Positions 19,543-28,680 are shown, counted from the first letter of the stretch. The stretch is 64,000 nucleotides of DNA from Pseudomonas vanderleydeniana (GCF_014268755.2 NZ_CP077093.1:1228001-1292000), one strand, 5' to 3'. Program-made: numbers and translations. Notes: a model not told the origin generated them from the letters alone.

Positions 19543-21144
19543 TTACTTATCGAGACTTACCCCGTAGAACGGCGTGAGGCCAAATGGGCTGATCCTGAAG
19601 TCGCGTACTTCCTTGCGCAGCGGCTGGAACACCGTCGAGTTGGCGATCGGGGTGATGGGCACCTGTTCCTTGAGGATCTTCTGCGCCTGCTGGTAGAGCT
19701 TCACCCGCTCGTCGCGGTTGCTGGACAGCTTGGCCTTCTGGACCAGCTTGTCATAGTCCGGGTTGCACCACTTGGCGTAGTTGCTGCCCTTGACCGCCGC
19801 GCAGCTGTACAGCACCCCGAGCCAGTTGTCCGGGTCACCGTTGTCGCCGGTCCAGCCATAGATCATCACGTCGTGCTCGCCATTCTTGGCGCGCTTGATG
19901 TACTCGCCCCATTCGTAGCTGACGATGTTGGCCTTGATCCCGACCTTGGCCCAGTCCTGCTGGATCATCTGTGCCGACATCCGCGCATTCGGGTTCGAGG
20001 CGCGTTGCACGGTCATTGCCCACAGGTCGATGCTGGTGCCGGGCGCGACGCCGGCTTCCTTGAGCAGCGCCTTGGCCTTGGTCGGATCGTAGGGCGCATC
20101 CTTGATGTTCGGGTCGAACGACCACTGCGCCGGCGGCAGGGCGTTCTGTGCCAGTTGCCCGGCGCCCTGGTACACCGCCTTGATGATCGCCGGCTTGTCG
20201 ATCGCCATGTCCAGTGCCTGGCGGACCTTGAGCTGGTCCAGCGGTTTGTGGGTCACGTTGTAGGCCAGGAAGCCCAGGTTGAAGCCGGCCTGTTGCAGCA
20301 CCTGCAGGTTCGGGTCCTGCTTCATCACCTCGATGTCGGCCGGGCGCGGGTAGCCGCTGACCTGGCATTCACCGGCCTTGAGCTTCTGCAGGCGGGCGGC
20401 GGCATCCGGGGTGATGGCGAAGACCAGGTTGTCGAGCTTGACGTCCTCGGGTTTCCAGTAGGCCTTGTTGGCGCTGTAGCGGATCTGCGCATCCTTCTGG
20501 TAGCGCTTGAACACGAACGGCCCGGTGCCCACCGGTTTCTGGTTGAGTTCTTCGGCCTTGCCTTCCTTGAGCAGCTTGCCGGCGTATTCGGCGGACTGGA
20601 TGGAGGCGAAGCTCATCGCCAGGTTCTGGACGAAGGCCGCATCGACATTGTTCAGGTTGAAGCGCACGGTGTTGCCGTCGAGTTTCTCGATGCTCTTGAT
20701 CGTGGTGTCCAGGCCCATGTCGGTGAAGTACGGCGACTCGGAAGGGTAGGCCTTGCGGAACGGCATGTCCTTGTCGAGCAGGCGATTGAAGGTGAACAGC
20801 ACGTCGTCGGCGTCGAAGTCGCGGCTCGGGGTGAAATAGTCGGTGGTATGGAATTTCACGCCCTGGCGCAGGTGGAAGGTGTAGGCCAGGCCATCCGGGG
20901 AAACCTCCCAGCTCGTGGCGAGGCCGGGCTCGACTTCGGTGCCGCCGCGCTTGAACTGGGTCAGGCGGTTGAACACGGTTTCCGCCGAGGCGTCGAAGTC
21001 GGTACCGCTGGTGTACTGGCTGGGGTCGAAACCGGCCGGGCTGGCCTCCGAGCAGTAGACCAGGGTGCTGGCGGCCTGGGCCAGTGGTGCGCAGGCCAGC
21101 AGGCCGGCAGCAAGGAGCAGCGGTTTGAATACGGTTCTTTCCAT
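19543..21144 (-). CDS. DppA-like peptide-binding protein (fourth copy)
   Basis: 533 residues with signal peptide ending AQA. Start ATG 21144 follows AGGGG. It has the SBP_bac_5 landmarks YCSEASPAGFDPSQYTSGTDF, FHLRQGVKFHTTDYF and GWTGDNGDPDNWLGVLYSC. It is the most upstream gene of the block on the minus strand, with 259 bases before the next copy. Transcription may therefore restart between copies. A ligand cannot be assigned from sequence. Confidence 0.88.
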   Translation of the reverse strand: MERTVFKPLLLAAGLLACAPLAQAASTLVYCSEASPAGFDPSQYTSGTDFDASAETVFNRLTQFKRGGTEVEPGLATSWEVSPDGLAYTFHLRQGVKFHTTDYFTPSRDFDADDVLFTFNRLLDKDMPFRKAYPSESPYFTDMGLDTTIKSIEKLDGNTVRFNLNNVDAAFVQNLAMSFASIQSAEYAGKLLKEGKAEELNQKPVGTGPFVFKRYQKDAQIRYSANKAYWKPEDVKLDNLVFAITPDAAARLQKLKAGECQVSGYPRPADIEVMKQDPNLQVLQQAGFNLGFLAYNVTHKPLDQLKVRQALDMAIDKPAIIKAVYQGAGQLAQNALPPAQWSFDPNIKDAPYDPTKAKALLKEAGVAPGTSIDLWAMTVQRASNPNARMSAQMIQQDWAKVGIKANIVSYEWGEYIKRAKNGEHDVMIYGWTGDNGDPDNWLGVLYSCAAVKGSNYAKWCNPDYDKLVQKAKLSSNRDERVKLYQQAQKILKEQVPITPIANSTVFQPLRKEVRDFRISPFGLTPFYGVSLDK

Positions 21145-21174
21145 GGAATCCCCTGGGAGTGCTTTTCAACGGGC

Positions 21175-21209
21175 AAAAAAAAACGGCGGTCACCGAGGTT
21201 ACCGCCGTT
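21175..21209 (-). terminator. Terminator after the SIMPL-domain gene
   Basis: The stem AACGGCGGT/ACCGCCGTT (21182-21190 with 21201-21209) is followed on the minus strand by a run of T opposite the A-run at 21175-21183. It insulates the dpp block from the gene upstream. Confidence 0.85.
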
Positions 21210-21250
21210 GCGGGCCGCTTAGAAAGCACCTGGAGGGGCTTTCTCCAGGC

Positions 21251-21961
21251 TTATTGCAGGACTTCGATCACGCCGTCGGCGCTCATCTTCACCTCACTGG
21301 TACCGGCTTCGACTTCCGGTGCCGGTGCGGAATCCATCGCGGCCGCCTTCATCATCATCGGCGCACGGGCGTAGGGCTGTGGATAACCGCCGCTGTTGAG
21401 GTTCAGGTTGACGATCTTGTAGCTCTTGCCGCCGAGCGCCTCGGTGGCGATCTGGGCGCGGGCCTTGAACGCGTTGACCGCATCCTTGAGCAGGGCGTCC
21501 TCGCTGGTCTTGCGCGCCGTGTTGGAGATGGTGAAGTTCATGCTGTCCATCTTCAGGGTCTGCATCAGGTCGCCGGTCAGCTTGGACAGGGCGGCGAAGT
21601 CGGCACTTTCCAGGCGCAGTTCGGCGCGCTCCTGCCAGCCGGTGATCTTCTGGGTCTTGCTGTCGTAGATCGGGTAGCTGTTGCGCGAGCCCTGGCGCAG
21701 GGTCACGGCCTTCACTTCACGGGCCTCGCCGAGAGCCTTGTTCAGGGTGGTGGTGATCTGCGCGGCGAGCTTCGCCGGGTCGGCGTTCTGCGCCTCGGTG
21801 TAGAGGGTGACGATCATCAGGTCGCGCGCCACTTCCTGGCTGGCTTCGGCACGCAGGGAGACCTGGTTGTAATGAAGCTCATCGGCAGCCAACGCCGGCA
21901 GGCTGGCCAGGGTGGCGGTGCTGAGGGCGAGCAGGGTGGCGCTGCGAGTGAACCGTTGCAT
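21251..21961 (-). CDS. SIMPL-domain (DUF541) periplasmic protein
   Basis: 236 residues starting at ATG 21961 with AAGGAG seven bases upstream. The signal peptide ends PALA/ADELHYN. The SIMPL fold is recognised from LRAEASQEVARDLMIVTLYTEAQ near the mature N-terminus and the GGKSYKIVNLNLNSGG segment. Members such as BP26 and YggE are envelope proteins linked to oxidative stress, with no known enzyme activity. It ends at the strong terminator at 21175-21209 and is divergent from roxS. Confidence 0.82.
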   Translation of the reverse strand: MQRFTRSATLLALSTATLASLPALAADELHYNQVSLRAEASQEVARDLMIVTLYTEAQNADPAKLAAQITTTLNKALGEAREVKAVTLRQGSRNSYPIYDSKTQKITGWQERAELRLESADFAALSKLTGDLMQTLKMDSMNFTISNTARKTSEDALLKDAVNAFKARAQIATEALGGKSYKIVNLNLNSGGYPQPYARAPMMMKAAAMDSAPAPEVEAGTSEVKMSADGVIEVLQ

Positions 21962-22117
21962 AGAAACTCCTTGGGGTACGGGACGCGATGATCGGCGGGC
22001 GAGGTCGCGTGAACCCATGAGACTCTAGCGGTTATCGTCGGTTTCACCCAATTACAACTTCGATACATATGTAAGCCGATGTTGTCGGGAGATGTGGCCG
22101 TTTGCCGCACTTTTCCC

Positions 22118-22143
22118 AGCCGGGTGCCCGGCTTGGGTATACT
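22118..22143 (+). promoter_or_regulatory. roxSR promoter with an inverted repeat
   Basis: TATACT at 22138-22143 is a good -10, 37 bases before the roxS start. The inverted repeat AGCCGGGTGCCCGGCT (22118-22133) fills the -35 to -10 spacer. It could bind RoxR itself or another regulator. No clear -35 hexamer. Confidence 0.45.
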
Positions 22144-22179
22144 TGCCGGGTCCGCCTGGAGCGCTCATCAGGAGAGCTC

Positions 22180-23439
22180 ATGCTCGCCCCCTTTCAATTG
22201 CTGTCCGCGACTCGCCAGAACCTCTGGCGCCTGACGTTCATCCGTATCCTGGTGCTGGCTGCCCAGGCCGGTTCGGTAGGCATCGCCTACGGCTTCGAAC
22301 TGCTGCCGCTGCCCTGGCTGCAGCTGTGGACCACGCTGGCCTGCTCGGCGGTGCTGTGTGCCTTCACCGTGGTGCGCCTGCGCACCACCTGGCCGGTCAC
22401 CGAGCTCGAATACGCCGTGCAACTGGCCTGCGACCTGTTCATCCACAGTGCCCTGCTGTACTTCTCCGGGGGGTCGACCAACCCCTTCGTTTCCTACTAC
22501 CTGGTACCGCTGACCATCGCCGCAGTGACCTTGCCCTGGCGTTTCTCGCTGGCGCTCTCCGGTGTCGCGCTGGCGCTGTACACCCTGCTGCTGGTGCAGT
22601 TCTACCCGCTGGAAACCCTGCCGATCTCGCGTGAGAAGTTGCAGATCTACGGCATGTGGCTGAGCTTCGCCCTGGCGGCCGCAGTGATCACCTTCTTCGC
22701 CGCGAAAATGGCCGAGGAACTGCGGCGCCAGGAAGAACTGCGCGCCCTGCGCCGCGAGGAAGGGCTGCGCGACCAGCAACTGCTGGCCGTGGCCACCCAG
22801 GCCGCGGGTGCCGCCCACGAACTGGGCACGCCGCTGGCGACCATGAGCGTGCTGCTCAAGGAAATGCGCCAGGACCACCCGGACCCGTTGCTCCAGGATG
22901 ACCTGAGCGTGCTCCAGGATCAGGTCAAGCTGTGCAAGGAAACCCTGCAGCAACTGGTGCGCGCGGCCGAGGCCAATCGCCGCCTGGCGGTCGAGATGCA
23001 GGACGTCACTGTCTGGCTCGACGAGGCGCTGAACCGCTGGCACCTGATGCGTCCGGAAGCCAGTTATCGCTTCCAGCGCCTCGGCCAGGGCGAGGTGCCG
23101 CGCCTGGCGCCGCCGCCGGACCTGACCCAGGCCCTGCTCAACCTGTTGAACAACGCGGCCGACGCCTGCCCCGAGGGCCTGGAGGTGCGACTCGACTGGG
23201 ACGAGGAGAACTTCACCATCAGTATTCGCGACCACGGCGCCGGTGTGCCGCTGGCCATTGCCGAGCAGATCGGCAAACCGTTCTTTACCACCAAGGGCAA
23301 AGGCTTCGGCCTCGGCCTGTTCTTGAGCAAGGCCAGCGTGACACGCGCCGGCGGCTCGGTGAAACTCTACAGTCATGAGGAAGGTGGCACGCTCACCGAG
23401 CTGCGCCTGCCCCGTGTTGCCCGAGGAGACGAAGCATGA
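22180..23439 (+). CDS. roxS: Redox-sensing histidine kinase RoxS (RegB/PrrB family)
   Basis: 419 residues from the ATG at 22180, preceded by AGGAGAGCTC. The upstream in-frame start at 22102 has no ribosome site. Six N-terminal membrane spans carry the quinone-site heptapeptide GGSTNPF (residues 97-103). The phosphorylated His is H213 in AAHELGTPL. C252 (VKLCKETL) matches the RegB redox cysteine. The ATPase has NNAADAC and GKGFGLGLFL boxes. It senses respiratory redox state and controls terminal oxidases and related genes through RoxR. A four-base overlap with roxR shows coupled translation. Confidence 0.93.
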   Translation: MLAPFQLLSATRQNLWRLTFIRILVLAAQAGSVGIAYGFELLPLPWLQLWTTLACSAVLCAFTVVRLRTTWPVTELEYAVQLACDLFIHSALLYFSGGSTNPFVSYYLVPLTIAAVTLPWRFSLALSGVALALYTLLLVQFYPLETLPISREKLQIYGMWLSFALAAAVITFFAAKMAEELRRQEELRALRREEGLRDQQLLAVATQAAGAAHELGTPLATMSVLLKEMRQDHPDPLLQDDLSVLQDQVKLCKETLQQLVRAAEANRRLAVEMQDVTVWLDEALNRWHLMRPEASYRFQRLGQGEVPRLAPPPDLTQALLNLLNNAADACPEGLEVRLDWDEENFTISIRDHGAGVPLAIAEQIGKPFFTTKGKGFGLGLFLSKASVTRAGGSVKLYSHEEGGTLTELRLPRVARGDEA

Positions 23440-23996
23440 GTGACGAGATCCAGGTCGAAGGCGAGGAACTGCCGCACCTGTTGCTGGTGGACGACGACGC
23501 CACCTTTACCCGTGTGATGGCGCGGGCCATGAGCCGCCGCGGTTTCCGCGTCAGCATCGCCGGTTCCGCCGAAGAGGGGCTGATCCTGGCCCAGCAGGAC
23601 GTGCCGGACTACGCCGCCCTGGACCTGAAGATGGACGGCGATTCCGGCCTGGTGCTGCTGCCCAAGCTGCTGGAGCTGGACCCGGAGATGCGCGTGCTGA
23701 TCCTGACCGGCTATTCCAGCATCGCCACTGCCGTCGAGGCGATCAAGCGCGGTGCCTGCAACTACCTGTGCAAGCCGGCGGATGCCGACGATGTGCTGGC
23801 GGCGCTGCTGTCCGAGCACGCCGACCTCGACACCCTGGTGCCGGAAAACCCGATGTCGGTGGACCGCCTGCAGTGGGAGCACATCCAGCGCGTACTGACC
23901 GAGCACGAAGGCAATATCTCCGCGACCGCCCGTGCGCTGGGCATGCACCGGCGGACCTTGCAGCGCAAGTTGCAGAAGCGGCCGGTGCGCCGCTGA
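23436..23996 (+). CDS. roxR: Redox response regulator RoxR (RegA/PrrA family)
   Basis: 186 residues. The receiver domain has acidic VDDD at 18-21, phospho-acceptor D63 in LDLKMDG, and K in CKPADADD. A short C-terminal Fis-type helix-turn-helix follows (GNISATARALGMHRRTLQRKLQKR), the arrangement of RegA/ActR proteins. It is the partner of RoxS, whose gene overlaps it in an ATGA junction. Confidence 0.93.
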   Translation: MSDEIQVEGEELPHLLLVDDDATFTRVMARAMSRRGFRVSIAGSAEEGLILAQQDVPDYAALDLKMDGDSGLVLLPKLLELDPEMRVLILTGYSSIATAVEAIKRGACNYLCKPADADDVLAALLSEHADLDTLVPENPMSVDRLQWEHIQRVLTEHEGNISATARALGMHRRTLQRKLQKRPVRR

Positions 23997-24092
23997 ACTG
24001 GCGCTGAACGGAACCCTTTCAATCTGCACGCCTGCATGGGCGAATCATCTATGATCGGTTGGTGAAATTTCTTACGCCAACCGAGCCTTAGA

Positions 24093-25823
24093 ATGACTAA
24101 GAACGCTGAATATTCCGCGGTCAACGATGCAGTAAAAGGGCATTTCTTTCGTAGGGTCTGGCAGCTGGCCTCGCCTTACTGGCGCAGCGAAGAGAAGGGC
24201 AAGGCCTGGCTGCTGCTGATCAGCGTGGTCGTGCTGACGCTGTTCAGCGTCGGCATCTCGGTCTGGCTCAACAGTTGGTACAAGGATTTCTACAACGCGC
24301 TGCAGGAAAAGAACAGCGAGGCCTTCTGGCACCTGATCCTGTATTTCGGCGTGATTGCCGCCGTCGCCATCCTGGGTGCGGTCTACCGCCTGTACCTGAC
24401 CCAGATGCTGACCATCAGTTGGCGCCGCTGGCTGACCGAGCAGCATTTCAAGCGCTGGCTCGAGCACAAGAACTACTACCAGATGGAGTCGGGCGGACAC
24501 ACCGACAACCCGGACCAGCGGCTGAGCGAAGACCTCAACAACTTCACCAGCGACACCTTGACCCTGACCCTGGGATTGTTCCGCACGGTGGTCAGCCTGG
24601 TGTCGTTCTCGATCATCCTCTGGGGCGTCTCGGGCAGCATCGAGGTCTTCGGCCTCACCATTCCCGGCTACATGTTCTGGTGCGCCTTTCTCTACGCGGC
24701 CGTCGGCAGTTGGCTGACGCGGGTGATCGGCAGCAACCTGATCCCGCTGAACAACCAGCAACAGCGCTTCGAGGCCGACCTGCGTTTCTCCCTGGTGCGA
24801 GTGCGCGAGAACGCCGAAAGCATCGCGCTGTACGATGGCGAACCGAACGAGAAACAACGCCTGGGCAGCCGCTTCGGCAAGGTCTGGTCGAACTACTGGG
24901 CGCTGATGCGGGTGACCAAGCGGCTGACGTTCTTCACGGCCGGCTACGCGCAGATCGCGATCATCTTCCCCTTCATCGTTGCCGCGCCACGCTACTTCGC
25001 CGGCAAGATCCAGCTGGGCGAGCTGATGCAGATCAACTCGGCCTTTGGCAACGTGCAGGAAAACTTCAGCTGGTTCATCGACGCCTATTCGAACATCGCC
25101 GTTTGGAAAGCCACTTGTGATCGTCTGTTGAGTTTCCGCCAAGCCATGCTCGACAACGAGGAACGCGTCGCGGCAATCGACGTGCAGGCCCAGGGCGATA
25201 CCCTGCAGGTGAGCAACCTGGCGCTGGACCTGGCGGATGGCCGGCACCTGCTGGCCGGTGCCAGCATGACGGTGGCTGCGGGCGAACGGCTGATGCTCAG
25301 CGGGCGGTCCGGCAGCGGCAAGAGCACCCTGCTGCGGGCCATGGGCAAGCTCTGGCCACGAGGTTCCGGCAGCATCCGCCTGCCGGCGGCACGTTCGCTG
25401 TTCCTGCCGCAGAAACCCTACCTGCCGATTGGCAGCCTGCGCGAGGTGATGAGTTATCCACAGTCCGGCGATGCTTATCCGGACCCGCGTTATCAGGAGG
25501 TGCTGCAGACCTGCCGCCTGACGCATCTTGCCGGCCGGCTGGATGAGAGCAATCATTGGCAGCGGATGTTGTCGCCGGGAGAGCAACAACGCCTGGCTTT
25601 CGCCCGGGCACTGCTGTATGCCCCGCAATGGCTGTTCCTCGATGAAGCCACGGCGGCCATGGACGAGGAAGACGAAGCGGCGTTGTACCAGGCATTGATC
25701 GACCAGATCCCCGGCCTGAGTATTGTCAGCGTTGGCCACCGCAGCAGCCTGAACAAGTTCCATCCGCGGCATTTGCGTATCGAACAGGGACATCTGGTCA
25801 CTCAAGAGCCCGTCGGCGCATAG
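24093..25823 (+). CDS. ABC transporter with fused membrane and ATPase domains (BacA/SbmA-YddA family)
   Basis: 576 residues. Residues 1-340 hold about six membrane spans of the ABC_membrane_2 type (YSNIAVWKATCDRLLSF at the end is characteristic). The ATPase follows with Walker A GRSGSGKST at 404-412, signature LSPGEQQRL, and Walker B WLFLDEAT. E. coli YddA and the mycobacterial Rv1819c type share this design, and relatives import peptide antibiotics or cobalamin-like solutes. It begins 96 bases after roxR and may be read from the same promoter. Substrate unknown. Confidence 0.85.
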   Translation: MTKNAEYSAVNDAVKGHFFRRVWQLASPYWRSEEKGKAWLLLISVVVLTLFSVGISVWLNSWYKDFYNALQEKNSEAFWHLILYFGVIAAVAILGAVYRLYLTQMLTISWRRWLTEQHFKRWLEHKNYYQMESGGHTDNPDQRLSEDLNNFTSDTLTLTLGLFRTVVSLVSFSIILWGVSGSIEVFGLTIPGYMFWCAFLYAAVGSWLTRVIGSNLIPLNNQQQRFEADLRFSLVRVRENAESIALYDGEPNEKQRLGSRFGKVWSNYWALMRVTKRLTFFTAGYAQIAIIFPFIVAAPRYFAGKIQLGELMQINSAFGNVQENFSWFIDAYSNIAVWKATCDRLLSFRQAMLDNEERVAAIDVQAQGDTLQVSNLALDLADGRHLLAGASMTVAAGERLMLSGRSGSGKSTLLRAMGKLWPRGSGSIRLPAARSLFLPQKPYLPIGSLREVMSYPQSGDAYPDPRYQEVLQTCRLTHLAGRLDESNHWQRMLSPGEQQRLAFARALLYAPQWLFLDEATAAMDEEDEAALYQALIDQIPGLSIVSVGHRSSLNKFHPRHLRIEQGHLVTQEPVGA

Positions 25824-25833
25824 TCAGACGGTG

Positions 25834-25859
25834 ATCGTACAACCTGGTTGAGCTATGAT
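25834..25859 (+). promoter_or_regulatory. gntR promoter with operator half-site
   Basis: ATCGTACAAC (25834-25843) is the exact reverse complement of GTTGTACGAT in the kdgD operator at 28829-28838. It precedes a -10-like TATGAT (25854-25859), so the half-site lies in the spacer/-35 region of the regulator's own promoter. This suggests autoregulation. Confidence 0.5.
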
Positions 25860-25885
25860 GGGGCTCAGCCGTTCAGCCGAGATAG

Positions 25886-26641
25886 ATGTTCGATATGGAA
25901 AACCAGAGCGCCGCGCTCCGCGCACCTCGTAAGCGCCGCAGTCTTGCCCAGGAATTGGTCACGGTCCTGACCGAGCAGATCCGTGATGGTCAACTCAAGC
26001 GCGGCGACAAGCTGCCTACCGAGTCGGCGATCATGGATGCCCATGGGGTCAGCCGCACGGTGGTGCGCGAGGCCATTTCCCGCCTGCAGGCGGCGGGGCA
26101 GGTGGAAACCCGCCACGGTATCGGCACTTTCGTCCTGGACACGCCGAGCCCGAGCGGTTTCCGGATCGACCCGGCCACGGTGGTGACCCTGCGCGATGTG
26201 CTGGCGATCCTCGAGCTGCGTATCAGCCTGGAAGTGGAATCGGCCGGTCTCGCAGCGCAGCGGCGTTCGCCCGAGCAACTGGAAGCGATGCGCGCGGCAC
26301 TGGATGCGCTGAACGACAGCGTGTCCCATGCCAGCGATGCGGTGGCCTCGGATTTCCAGTTCCACCTGCAGATCGCCCTGGCTACCGGCAACCGCTATTT
26401 CACCGACATCATGACCCACCTGGGTACCAGCATCATCCCGCGGACCCGCCTGAACTCCGCGCGCCTGGCCCATGACGACCAGCAACACTACATGAACCGG
26501 CTGGGCCGCGAGCACGAGGAAATCTACGAAGCGATCGCCCGCCAGGACTCCGATGCGGCACGGGCGGCGATGCGCCTGCACCTGACCAACAGCCGCGAGC
26601 GGTTGCGCCAGGCCCACGAAGAGGCCGAGGCGCAGAACTAG
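25886..26641 (+). CDS. FadR-type GntR regulator, likely for kdgD (hexarate catabolism)
   Basis: 251 residues (248 if the second Met at 25895 is used). A winged HTH lies at about 15-80 (LPTESAIMDAHGVSRTVVREAISRLQAAGQVETRHGIGTF). An FCD ligand-binding domain follows, with the metal-site His residues in FQFHLQIA, HEEIYEAI and RLHLTNSRERL. The same 10-bp sequence occurs upstream of this gene and upstream of kdgD, so I infer it represses kdgD until a sugar-diacid intermediate binds. The two genes are now separated by the phospholipase cassette. Confidence 0.8.
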   Translation: MFDMENQSAALRAPRKRRSLAQELVTVLTEQIRDGQLKRGDKLPTESAIMDAHGVSRTVVREAISRLQAAGQVETRHGIGTFVLDTPSPSGFRIDPATVVTLRDVLAILELRISLEVESAGLAAQRRSPEQLEAMRAALDALNDSVSHASDAVASDFQFHLQIALATGNRYFTDIMTHLGTSIIPRTRLNSARLAHDDQQHYMNRLGREHEEIYEAIARQDSDAARAAMRLHLTNSRERLRQAHEEAEAQN

Positions 26642-26726
26642 TGGCCTGTACGGTTAGTTCGGATACCCAAACCCTTGGACTCGAAGTTGAGTATGCGAAT
26701 TAGCCACATAGGCCACTAGCAGGCTT

Positions 26727-26812
26727 GCGTTATCTTTTTTGCGGGCAAGCCCTGCTCCCATGATCACAGCAACCTGTAGGAGCAGGGCTTGCCCGCGAAA
26801 AAACGATAACGC
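26727..26812. repeat. Near-perfect inverted REP pair
   Basis: The arm 26727-26760 (ending GCGGGCAAGCCCTGCTCCC) is repeated inverted at 26779-26812 with an 18-bp spacer, including the outer GCGTTATC/GATAACGC parts. It lies between the ends of the converging gntR and phospholipase cassette, and with its T-runs on either side may terminate transcription both ways. Confidence 0.85.
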
Positions 26813-26827
26813 CTTTCAACTGGCTGC

Positions 26828-27016
26828 CTAGGCCCCCAGGATCGTCCGATCCACCCGTATCGCCCAGCGTGTGGCTGTCGCTGACACCTCGAACAGCACT
26901 TTCCCGGTTTCATCCGCCTTTGCCCGGGCGACGGCCACGCCGTCGGCCAGCAGTTCCAGCGGCATATCCTTGAGCGACTGGCCGGACGCCAGTTCGAATC
27001 TTGCGGTAAAGGTCAT
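26828..27016 (-). CDS. 62-residue protein of unknown function, partner of the phospholipase-like gene
   Basis: Starts at ATG 27016 with AAGGAG eight bases upstream. The longer in-frame start at 27034 would overlap the phospholipase gene. The product MTFTARFELASGQSLKDMPL... is a compact predicted beta protein with no signal peptide or membrane span and no family I recognise. It begins 14 bases after the stop of the 549-residue phospholipase-like gene, so they are co-transcribed. Position and size would suit a chaperone, adaptor or immunity partner. That is inference only. Confidence 0.65.
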   Translation of the reverse strand: MTFTARFELASGQSLKDMPLELLADGVAVARAKADETGKVLFEVSATATRWAIRVDRTILGA

Positions 27017-27030
27017 CGCTGATCTCCTTG

Positions 27031-28680
27031 TCATTGATGGTTGTCGATAAAGGTCGTGGCCGGGTTGCCCAGTGTGCCGATCAGTTCGGGCGAGCCACCG
27101 CGGAACTGGCGGAACACGTTGCGTGCCGTTGCGCCGACGGCGGCATCGAACGGCACGTTCAGGGTCGGTTGGAAACGATCGGTCAGCTCGGCATAGGCGG
27201 TCCAGGGACCGGTGTAGGATTCATCCAGCCCCTTGCCGTGGCTGAAGGCGTAGCGCACCGCATTGCCTGGCAACCAGTTCGGTTCACTGGCGGTATGGCT
27301 CTGCCAGCCATCGGCCTGGATCGTCGGGGCCACGCCGGGCGGGTTCAGGTAGCCGGCGGGTTTGTTCGGCTTGTAGTCCTTGAGCAGCAGATAGGTACTC
27401 CAGCCCCACCAGCTATCGCTTTGATGGCGATCATTGAGGTCATTGACGTCCTGGCGCCGCAGCACGGTCTTGCCCTTGAGGGCGAACAGTGGCGCGAAGT
27501 TCAGCCGGTCCTGGCCGTCTGCGACCTTGACCAGGTCCGGCACCGAGCGCAGGGCGGCATAGCTTTCCAGTGGCGTGACGACTCCGCTGAGATAGGCCGC
27601 GAATACCTCGTCCGCCGACTGTTGTACCGCTTGCTTGACCTGATGACGGTTGCTGTTGTCGAGGGTGTCGAAGTAACGCTTGTCGCCGTAGCAGTTCCAC
27701 TGTTCACCCCGGGCGTTGCCGACTTTCAGACCGTATTGGCTGTCCTCGTCGTGCATGAACCGCGAGATCAGCGAGCCGACGTCACTCGGGGTGACGCTGT
27801 CGGCCAGTTGCTTGCGGGGGACGCGCAGGTGCCCGGCGGAGAACAGGTCGGTGAGGAAGTGGTCGGCAAAGGCGTTCATCGCATAGGCCAGTTCCAGGTC
27901 CTGGTCCTTGCCGCTCTGGCGGGCCACCAGGGCCTGCTGCAACGCCACCGCATGCCCGGCCTGGTAGGCGAGCAGGGCCCATTCGCCGAAGTGGTCCCAG
28001 TTGCTGGCGGCCAGCTTCAGGTAGCGGCCCAGCGGGAAGAGGGGCGAGGCAATGCTGCCGCCACCCGTGATCCTGTTCCATTCGCCCGACAGGGTATCGC
28101 CGAGTTCATCGTAGGCTTCGTGTGGTTGCCGGCCGTCCCTGATCGCCTGGTTGGCGGCGTTGATTTCGGTCTTCATCACTTGCAGGATTTTCTGTGCCTC
28201 TTCGCGCGAGGCAGGCAGTACGGCCAGCGAGTCGAAGGCTGCACGAAAGCGTGCCTGGCGTTCCTGCGGGGTGCCGCCGTCGGCGATTGGCCGATCCGGA
28301 ATGCCGTAGAAGTCGCCGCCCAGGGCAATCACCTGGCCGTAGGTCAGGGCCAGGCCGTTGTTCAGATGCAATTGCACCTGCCAGGCGGGAATGGCCGGGG
28401 CGTTCTCGGCGAAACGCAGCAGGGTGCCGTCGCCGATCGCGGTGTGTTCACCGCCTTCGAAGCGAACCTGTGGCGACGCCTTGAGCCCGCTACCTGGCCC
28501 GCTCGGCAAGTGTTCGGGGCGGTGGTACTTGACGGTGTGATGTCCTTCGGCGAGCAGGACGATGTGGCTGCCGTCGCCGGGGAGGGTAATGCCCTGTTCG
28601 TTGAACAGGTCGTCCAGTGCGGCAATCAGCTTGCCGTCGTGCAGCAGGTTCTGCTGCTGCGTGCGTTCAATGGCTGACAT
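27031..28680 (-). CDS. Zinc phospholipase C / P1-nuclease-like enzyme, SOS-type promoter
   Basis: 549 residues. HFLTDLFSAGH at 274-284 reproduces the HxxxDxxxxxH spacing of the zinc-dependent phospholipase C/P1 nuclease signature. Further candidate ligands are H230 (NWDHFGEWAL), H243 (YQAGHAVAL) and D123 (ALGGDFYGIPD). The overall form resembles the zinc metallophospholipases C described in P. fluorescens and Legionella, which cleave phosphatidylcholine. There is no Sec/Tat signal peptide or lipobox: it starts MSAIERTQQQNLLHDGKLI. The ribosome site AAGGAG is excellent. Its promoter carries a LexA box. It forms an operon with a 62-residue protein. Substrate (lipid or nucleic acid) is not proven. 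Confidence 0.68.
   Translation of the reverse strand: MSAIERTQQQNLLHDGKLIAALDDLFNEQGITLPGDGSHIVLLAEGHHTVKYHRPEHLPSGPGSGLKASPQVRFEGGEHTAIGDGTLLRFAENAPAIPAWQVQLHLNNGLALTYGQVIALGGDFYGIPDRPIADGGTPQERQARFRAAFDSLAVLPASREEAQKILQVMKTEINAANQAIRDGRQPHEAYDELGDTLSGEWNRITGGGSIASPLFPLGRYLKLAASNWDHFGEWALLAYQAGHAVALQQALVARQSGKDQDLELAYAMNAFADHFLTDLFSAGHLRVPRKQLADSVTPSDVGSLISRFMHDEDSQYGLKVGNARGEQWNCYGDKRYFDTLDNSNRHQVKQAVQQSADEVFAAYLSGVVTPLESYAALRSVPDLVKVADGQDRLNFAPLFALKGKTVLRRQDVNDLNDRHQSDSWWGWSTYLLLKDYKPNKPAGYLNPPGVAPTIQADGWQSHTASEPNWLPGNAVRYAFSHGKGLDESYTGPWTAYAELTDRFQPTLNVPFDAAVGATARNVFRQFRGGSPELIGTLGNPATTFIDNHQ

Noticed and set aside
19444..21222. 592-codon plus-strand frame opposite a DppA-like gene, and similar ones at 15668-17341 and 17754-19256
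   Set aside because: Antisense shadows of the binding-protein genes, whose signal peptides and family motifs are clear on the minus strand.
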